Source: an uncultured Erythrobacteraceae bacterium
GTDB lineage: Bacteria; Pseudomonadota; Alphaproteobacteria; Sphingomonadales; Sphingomonadaceae
Reading direction: 5' to 3'
Length of the DNA: 10,110 nucleotides
NCBI GenBank assembly: GCA_950071875.1
Contig: CATMNW010000058.1
Location: forward strand, 1-10,110
Part shown: in pieces, positions 5,906 through 10,110 of the stretch
Layout of the letters: every line of letters starts with the position of its first letter
Position numbering within the stretch: the first letter of the stretch is position 1
The notes under the pieces: generated by a model
What the model saw: the letters and a program-made list of their open reading frames with translations, nothing else
Databases searched by the model: none
Told to the model about the DNA's origin: nothing
Translations under genes and position numbers: made by a program

Positions 5906-7729
5906 CTATGGCGAGACCTGCGCCTCTTTGAAATCCTTCTCTACCTGCTGCCTTGCCCACATTTCTGCATAGATCCCTTTCTTGGCCAAAAGGTCGGAAT
6001 GGGTTCCGCTTTCGGCAAGGCGCCCCTGTTCGAGCACGAGGATCCTGTCGGCATCTGCAATGGTCGAAAGCCTGTGCGCGATTGCCAGCGTGGTGCGATC
6101 TTCCGATACCCGTTTCAGCGTGGCAAGGATCGCCTGTTCTGTCCTGCTGTCCAAGGCACTGGTCGCCTCATCCAGCAAAAGGATCGGAGGATCCTTCACG
6201 AGGGTGCGGGCAATAGCCACTCTTTGCTTTTCACCCCCGGACAGCTTGAGGCCGCGTTCGCCGACCTCGGTGTTCAACCCTTCTGGCAAGCGTTCTATGA
6301 AAGGCAGGATCGCCGCAGCTTCGGCAGCCGCGATAAGCTGCCGCTCGATGGTTTCGTCCCTTCCATAAGCGATATTGTAGCCGATGGTGTCATTGAACAG
6401 GACACTGTCCTGAGGGACGATGCCAATGTGCTGGCGTAAGCTTGCTTGGCTCACGCCAGCGATATCCTGACCGTCGATCTCGATGCGGCCCGACCAAGGA
6501 TCGTAAAACCGGAAAAGCAACCGTGCGATGGTGCTCTTGCCGGCGCCGGACGGCCCGACGATGGCAACATGGCTTGCCGCGGGCACTTCGAAAGAAAGCC
6601 CGTGAAGGATGGGGCGATCCGGATCGTAGCCGAAAACGACATTGTCGAAGACCACGGTCGGCTGGCGGACGATCAGTGCAGGCGCGGACGGCACGTCCTT
6701 AACTTCCGGCTCGGTGTCGATGAGGCTGAACATTTCCGCCATGTCGATCAGTCCCTGGCGAACCGTGCGGTAAACCATTCCCAGCATGTCGAGCGGACGG
6801 AAAAGCTGCGTGAGGTAGGTGTTGACCAACACCAGGTCTCCGGTCGTCAGATTACCCCGGCTCCACTCCCATACGGTGAAGGCCATTGCCCCGCCCATGA
6901 GGAGGTTCATTATGACGGCTTGCGAAATATTGAGCAGGCCGAGCGAGTTTTCCGATTTGACTGCCGCTTCGGCCCAGGACCGTGTGCCATCGGAATAGCG
7001 GGCAAGCTCGCGATGCTCGGCCCCGAAGTATTTCACGGTCTCGTAATTAAGCAGGCTATCCACGGACCGGGCGAGTGCCTGGCCATCGAGTTCGTTCATC
7101 CTGCGCCGCAATTCGTTGCGCCATTCGGTGATCCTGCGCGTGACGAATATGTATGCCGCTACGGTTACGGCTGCAGCCGCGACGAGCTCCCAACCGAAAT
7201 TGAGATAAAAGATTACGCCGACAGCTGTGAGCTCGAGGGCCGTCGGGGCAATATTGAACAGCAGGAAATAGAGCATGATATCGATGCTCTTGGTGCCGCG
7301 ATCTATGGTCTTGGTGACTTCGCCCGTGCGGCGCGAAAGGTGAAAGCTCAGCGAAAGCTGGTGCAATCGCGAGAAGGTATCTTCGGCCAGTTGGCGCGTG
7401 GCATCCTGACCCACTCTTTCGAATGTGATGTTACGCAGATTGTCGAAGGTGACCGTCGCCAGTCGCCCCGCTGCATAGGCAATTACGAACGCCATGGCGA
7501 CCATGGCCGCCTGGTTGGCGGGGGTGGTCATCGCGTCGATCGCGTTCTTGTAGGCGAAGGGCAGGGCCAGGGTCGTGGCCTTTGCCGCCAGGACGAAAAG
7601 CATGGCCCCGATGATGCGCCGCCTGAGGCGCGGATTGTCGGCTGGCCATAGATAGGGAAGGAAGCGGCGGATGGTGGCCCAGCCTTCGGGATCGGGGCGC
7701 TGGGTGGAACTGGCTGTATCTGGTGGCAT
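5906..7729 (-). CDS. atm1: Atm1-type ABC exporter (glutathione conjugate / heavy metal)
   Basis: This 607-residue half-transporter forms a homodimer in the inner membrane. The Atm1/HMT1 family exports glutathione-linked species, giving heavy-metal tolerance, and mitochondrial members support Fe-S protein assembly. Six membrane helices span about residues 35-325. The ATPase domain follows: Walker A GPSGAGKST (392-400), Q-loop Q440, signature LSGGE (496-500), Walker B ILLLDE (516-521) and H-loop H552, all intact. From memory, the Novosphingobium Atm1 glutathione pocket includes Y195, R206, R210, N269, Q272, M317, M320 and R323; with a two-residue offset all have counterparts here (Y193, R204, R208, N267, Q270, M315, M318, R321). 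The frame stays open upstream to 8425, but those residues lie inside the flippase gene, and family alignment puts the start at MPPDTA. The ribosome site is weak. It is not a type I protein exporter: no N-terminal C39-like domain and no HlyD partner. Confidence 0.95.
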   Translation of the reverse strand: MPPDTASSTQRPDPEGWATIRRFLPYLWPADNPRLRRRIIGAMLFVLAAKATTLALPFAYKNAIDAMTTPANQAAMVAMAFVIAYAAGRLATVTFDNLRNITFERVGQDATRQLAEDTFSRLHQLSLSFHLSRRTGEVTKTIDRGTKSIDIMLYFLLFNIAPTALELTAVGVIFYLNFGWELVAAAAVTVAAYIFVTRRITEWRNELRRRMNELDGQALARSVDSLLNYETVKYFGAEHRELARYSDGTRSWAEAAVKSENSLGLLNISQAVIMNLLMGGAMAFTVWEWSRGNLTTGDLVLVNTYLTQLFRPLDMLGMVYRTVRQGLIDMAEMFSLIDTEPEVKDVPSAPALIVRQPTVVFDNVVFGYDPDRPILHGLSFEVPAASHVAIVGPSGAGKSTIARLLFRFYDPWSGRIEIDGQDIAGVSQASLRQHIGIVPQDSVLFNDTIGYNIAYGRDETIERQLIAAAEAAAILPFIERLPEGLNTEVGERGLKLSGGEKQRVAIARTLVKDPPILLLDEATSALDSRTEQAILATLKRVSEDRTTLAIAHRLSTIADADRILVLEQGRLAESGTHSDLLAKKGIYAEMWARQQVEKDFKEAQVSP

Positions 7730-7883
7730 CTGCCCGGTTATCTGGGGGCTGGTCACCACAAGGGCAAGCCGCCCGAGCACGCCGATACTTTCGGGAAAAA
7801 TGTCAGCCTCGTCGAAGTGCTGCCTGAATGTCCGCCCGAAAGGATACCAGCATATAGCAAGGGGCCGGCGGCAGCAGGCACAT

Positions 7884-7908
7884 CCTCTACGCGCGCACGC
7901 GCGCGAGG
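7884..7908. repeat. Alternating CG tract and hairpin directly after the flippase stop
   Basis: Bases 7888-7905 strictly alternate pyrimidine and purine, nearly all CG, a sequence type prone to Z-DNA. CCTC (7884-7887) and GAGG (7905-7908) pair as an outer stem, with GCGCG/CGCGC inside around a 4-base loop and a 3-base bulge. On the minus strand it begins at the base after the flippase TAG, so it may serve as a 3'-end structure. No T-run follows. The rest of the 179-bp gap (7730-7883) shows no clear promoter for the exporter. Confidence 0.45.
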
Positions 7909-9411
7909 CTACGCTCTTTCCAACGACGCGGTTGTGCGCGCCGGATTCCGCAGCATGGCTAGGCTTTCCTTCACGACCTTGGGCCATCCGAAATATAGGA
8001 CGGCGGCATAACTTGCGGCTCCGCTGGCTACGAGCACCGTCAGGACGATCGCTTCGTGAAGTGATGCAGGAAGAAGTGCGCGCGTCCCCGACACAACCGC
8101 CGCCATGACGATCGTTCCGACGGTGGCCGGTACGATCGCGGCAAGAAAGCGGGCTGCCGGAAAACCCATCCGGGGCAATGTTACCACCAGCGTGAACACT
8201 AGGAGCAGGGGGGCCGCGATCCACCAGGCTTTGACGAGGCCCATCGGTCCTTCCGACGCGCCCCATGCGAAAGCGCCTACGAACAGGAGGGCGCCTGCGA
8301 TACTGGTCGCAAGATAGATATGCTCTTTCCCGACCGCGGTCATGGTCGGGTAGCAGATGATCTGCACCGCCATCAGCGGCATGACCAATGCAAGGCCGGC
8401 TACATAGGGTGCCATCGACATCCATTTCGCACCGAAGACCACATAGATCGCTTCGGGAGCCGTGAGGGACAGCCCTATATATACGGGGGCGACCACAAGT
8501 AGGACGGTGCGAACCGTGCGCTCGAAATAAGGGACCAGGCTTCGGCCCGACTTGTGAAGCTCTGCATAGGCCGGAAAAGCGACATCGTTGAGTGGCGGTA
8601 TAAATCGCCCGGTTACGATCAGTGTCAGGAACAGCGCTTCCGAATAGAGACCGAGATCATACGCGCTGAACAGGCGGCCTGCGATGAAGATGTCGCTCTG
8701 GCTCTGGATGATCCAGAAGAACTGGCAGGCTGTCATGATCCCGCCGAACCCGATCATGCGTCCGGCGCCCTTCAGGTTGAACACCGGCATCACCCACAGC
8801 TTGGCAGCGAAGGTCATTATCAACCCGCGCACGAAGAAAGAGGCGATGGGAGCGAAGATCAGCGCCCACACCCCGTAGTCCAGCATGGCAAGCACCAGCG
8901 CCGTGGTGGCACCGACCAGCGCGGCGACCATGTTCGCAATCCCCTGGCTGCGGAAATTCATCTGACGTGAGAGGAGCGAGGTAGACAGCGCCGTGAACGG
9001 GATGGTTACGAATATCAGCGCCTGTACGCGCAGCAGATCGGCCACCACTGGTTGCCCGTAATAGTCGGCAGCCAGCGGGGCGAGGAGCACGGCCGCCGCC
9101 GCGAGCACGCCATTGGTTACAAGCAACAGGGCGAAGGCCTGGCCGATTTCCCGATTACCCACCTTCTCTGCCTGGACGAGCGAACTGGCAAAGCTCCAGC
9201 CGTTGAGAAAGGTGAGGGCGGTCACGAACACCTGGCTCATGGCAAACAGACCGTAGTCTGAAGGATCGAGCAGGCGGACCACTATAAGGGTGGAGCCCCA
9301 TGTGATGATCTGGGCAATCAGCTGGCTGCCCCATCTCCACGCTATCGCACTACGCAGGCGGGCGCCGAATCCTTCGGGCGGTTCCTGCTCGCTGACCCCA
9401 CTGATCCTCAT
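7909..9411 (-). CDS. Polysaccharide/lipopolysaccharide flippase (Wzx-like, MOP superfamily)
   Basis: This 500-residue integral membrane protein resembles the Wzx/polysaccharide-synthesis branch of the MOP flippases, which move lipid-linked sugar repeat units across the inner membrane for O-antigen, capsule or exopolysaccharide. About 12-14 hydrophobic helices fill residues 27-480. The N-terminal IAWRWGSQLIAQIITWGSTL and VVRLLDPSDYGLFAM (about 23-58) are characteristic. The middle motifs QSDIFIAGRLFSAYDLGLYS and IPPLNDVAFPAYAEL are typical of WzxC-like members. No glycosyltransferase or polymerase gene adjoins, so the exported sugar cannot be named. The ATG at 9411 is the only ATG or GTG upstream of the conserved region, but no Shine-Dalgarno sequence precedes it, so initiation may be weak or leaderless. 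The gene diverges from the rRNA promoter, and a cluster of CGATTC repeats lies just upstream. Confidence 0.92.
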   Translation of the reverse strand: MRISGVSEQEPPEGFGARLRSAIAWRWGSQLIAQIITWGSTLIVVRLLDPSDYGLFAMSQVFVTALTFLNGWSFASSLVQAEKVGNREIGQAFALLLVTNGVLAAAAVLLAPLAADYYGQPVVADLLRVQALIFVTIPFTALSTSLLSRQMNFRSQGIANMVAALVGATTALVLAMLDYGVWALIFAPIASFFVRGLIMTFAAKLWVMPVFNLKGAGRMIGFGGIMTACQFFWIIQSQSDIFIAGRLFSAYDLGLYSEALFLTLIVTGRFIPPLNDVAFPAYAELHKSGRSLVPYFERTVRTVLLVVAPVYIGLSLTAPEAIYVVFGAKWMSMAPYVAGLALVMPLMAVQIICYPTMTAVGKEHIYLATSIAGALLFVGAFAWGASEGPMGLVKAWWIAAPLLLVFTLVVTLPRMGFPAARFLAAIVPATVGTIVMAAVVSGTRALLPASLHEAIVLTVLVASGAASYAAVLYFGWPKVVKESLAMLRNPARTTASLERA

Positions 9412-9429
9412 AGGGCAGGGTGCTAACTG

Positions 9430-9522
9430 CGATTCGTCCCGATTGCGAGTGATCCGATTCCCGATTCACCGGCAATCGATGCCGATTCAGGCCGGAATCA
9501 CGAAAAATGATGCGGGGAATCG
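9430..9522. repeat. Cluster of CGATTC motifs between the flippase and rRNA promoters
   Basis: CGATTC occurs at 9430, 9455, 9462 and 9483 on the plus strand and inverted (GAATCG) at 9517-9522, with a one-mismatch CGATTG at 9440. That is five exact copies of a 6-mer in 93 bp. The cluster is 20-110 bp upstream of the flippase start and 140-230 bp upstream of the rRNA -35 box, so it could hold sites for a regulator of either. The regulator is unknown. Confidence 0.35.
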
Positions 9523-9629
9523 CCATGAAAACGACCGCGATCTGCGCCTTGCGGTTGAAAGTTACCGCAGCGCCCCACGGGGCGGCAAACATTCGCACTG
9601 TGAAACCCCAGGGTTTCTGCGGCTTTGCC

Positions 9630-9657
9630 AGAAATTTGAAATAAAATTGCAAAAAGG
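9630..9657 (+). promoter_or_regulatory. AT-rich UP-element-like sequence upstream of the rRNA promoter
   Basis: An A/T-rich stretch (GAAATTTGAAATAAAATTGC and an A-run) lies directly upstream of the -35 box in GC-rich surroundings. Such sequences bind the RNA polymerase alpha C-terminal domain and boost rRNA promoters. Confidence 0.6.
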
Positions 9658-9659
9658 CG

Positions 9660-9688
9660 TTGACCGAATCCGACCCCCCGCCTAGATG
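9660..9688 (+). promoter_or_regulatory. rRNA operon promoter (-35 TTGACC, 17 bp, -10 TAGATG)
   Basis: TTGACC (9660-9665) and TAGATG (9683-9688) are separated by exactly 17 bp, the best sigma-70-type promoter in the window, with an AT-rich element upstream. Transcription would start near 9695, giving a leader of about 365 bases before 16S. The -10 to start segment is GC-rich, as is common in growth-rate-controlled rRNA promoters. Confidence 0.85.
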
Positions 9689-9694
9689 GCCCTC

Positions 9695-10060
9695 ACCGAC
9701 GCGGCGCTGGCGGCTTCCACCGCCCACCGCAACGGTCGCCAACATAGAGAGACAGCCGGTCCCCCCGGTATCAATCGGGGGAACAAAAGCTGTCCCCTCT
9801 AACATTGTTGAGCGGCTCTTTGACATTGTTAGTTTTTGATGAAGGGACATGTGGGCGACGGCGCCCGGTCCGGGGACCTCAAGGCTCCGGATACCGGTTA
9901 ATTCAAGCCGATTGCCACATCCTTCCAGGCTCCACAGTCTGGTCGTGATGATGCATGTTCATTCGTATCCATTACGTTTGACAGTGCAGGTATCGGCTCC
10001 TTGAAGCTCATGCCAAGCAGGTTAGCGGGGTTATCCCCGTGCTTGATTGGTGTGTGACAC
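9695..10060 (+). other. rRNA operon leader transcript
   Basis: This 366-base non-coding stretch runs from the predicted transcription start to mature 16S. It contains a hairpin at 9759-9784 (C5/G5 core, 8-base loop), a boxA-like motif, and a compact hairpin CGGGG-TTAT-CCCCG at 10026-10039 shortly before 16S. Open frames crossing it on either strand are shadows. The processing stem of 16S cannot be confirmed because its 3' partner is outside the window. I see no tRNA here. Confidence 0.75.
9815..9825 (+). promoter_or_regulatory. boxA antitermination motif in the rRNA leader
   Basis: GCTCTTTGACA matches the bacterial boxA consensus (TGCTCTTTAACA) apart from the first base and one internal G. 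NusB/S10 (NusE) bind this RNA to keep polymerase from terminating early in rRNA operons. A degenerate second copy, CTCTAACATTGTT, lies about 21 bases upstream. Confidence 0.75.
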
Positions 10061-10110
10061 AAACTTGAGAGTTTGATCCTGGCTCAGAACGAACGCTGGC
10101 GGCATGCCTA
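10061..10110 (+). rRNA. rrs: 16S ribosomal RNA, 5' end (partial)
   Basis: The last 50 bases are the start of 16S rRNA. GAGTTTGATCCTGGCTCAG is the universal 27F primer region, followed by AACGAACGCTGGCGGCATGC, the alphaproteobacterial form. Aligning with E. coli numbering puts mature position 1 at about 10061. The gene continues beyond the window. Confidence 0.97.

Noticed and set aside
6446..7651. 401-codon plus-strand frame
   Set aside because: It is antisense to the exporter, with His/Arg/Asp-rich shadow composition typical of high-GC DNA; the opposite strand is clearly the Atm1 homologue.
5906..7729. ABC exporter as the type I secretion ATPase for the RTX proteins
   Set aside because: It closely resembles Atm1 including the glutathione-pocket residues, lacks a C39-like domain, and has no HlyD or TolC partner.
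7730..8425. N-terminal 232-residue extension of the exporter reading frame
   Set aside because: The frame is open but lies largely antiphase within the flippase gene, has Cys/Arg/His-rich shadow composition, and family alignment puts the start at 7729.
9350..9850. 166-codon frame on the minus strand
   Set aside because: It overlaps the flippase start, the rRNA promoter and the leader, and its sequence resembles no protein family I know.
9978..10006. TTGACA in the rRNA leader as a second promoter
   Set aside because: There is no acceptable -10 hexamer at 16-18 bp; the sequence there is TTGAAG.
10031..10039. TTATCCCCG as a DnaA box
   Set aside because: It has only 7 of 9 matches to the consensus, is single, and is part of a leader hairpin next to 16S.

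Overview
The window looks like part of an alphaproteobacterial chromosome, most likely from the Sphingomonadales (Erythrobacter/Novosphingobium-like). Three things point there. The Atm1-type ABC exporter is, as far as I recall it, very close to the structurally studied Novosphingobium protein. The 16S rRNA 5' end and its leader have the alphaproteobacterial form. The GC content is moderately high. Species level is inference.

Layout from left to right. (1) The last 53 codons of hslU on the + strand (2-163). (2) Facing it on the - strand, two genes for calcium-binding RTX proteins. The upstream one (1485-3461) fuses three phage-tail-collar/microcystin-dependent-protein-like modules to an RTX block. 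The downstream one (228-1382) is almost all RTX repeat. Both end in related C-terminal domains closing in DFVL/NFVL, which marks them as type I secretion substrates. No type I exporter gene is in the window. (3) A SulP-family anion transporter with a STAS domain (3646-5151, -). (4) An unrecognised, very acidic, cysteine-free 161-residue protein (5317-5802, -). (5) An Atm1-type glutathione-conjugate/heavy-metal ABC exporter (5906-7729, -). (6) A Wzx/MurJ-like polysaccharide flippase (7909-9411, -). (7) A 649-bp non-coding stretch holding a strong rRNA promoter (TTGACC-17-TAGATG) and the rRNA leader with boxA, followed by the first 50 bases of 16S rRNA (from about 10061, +).

Every protein gene except hslU runs leftward. 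The rRNA operon runs rightward and diverges from the flippase. Gaps between the leftward genes are 100-180 bp, so they look like separate transcription units rather than one tight operon, although the two RTX genes may be co-transcribed. The theme is the cell envelope and export: secreted RTX proteins, a polysaccharide flippase and two transporters.

The most interesting points are the triple-collar/RTX fusion, an inverted repeat that would mask the ribosome-binding site of the second RTX gene, a perfect 11-bp inverted repeat between the SulP and RTX genes, and the acidic orphan protein. I found no CRISPR array, transposase, tRNA, prophage cluster or defence system.
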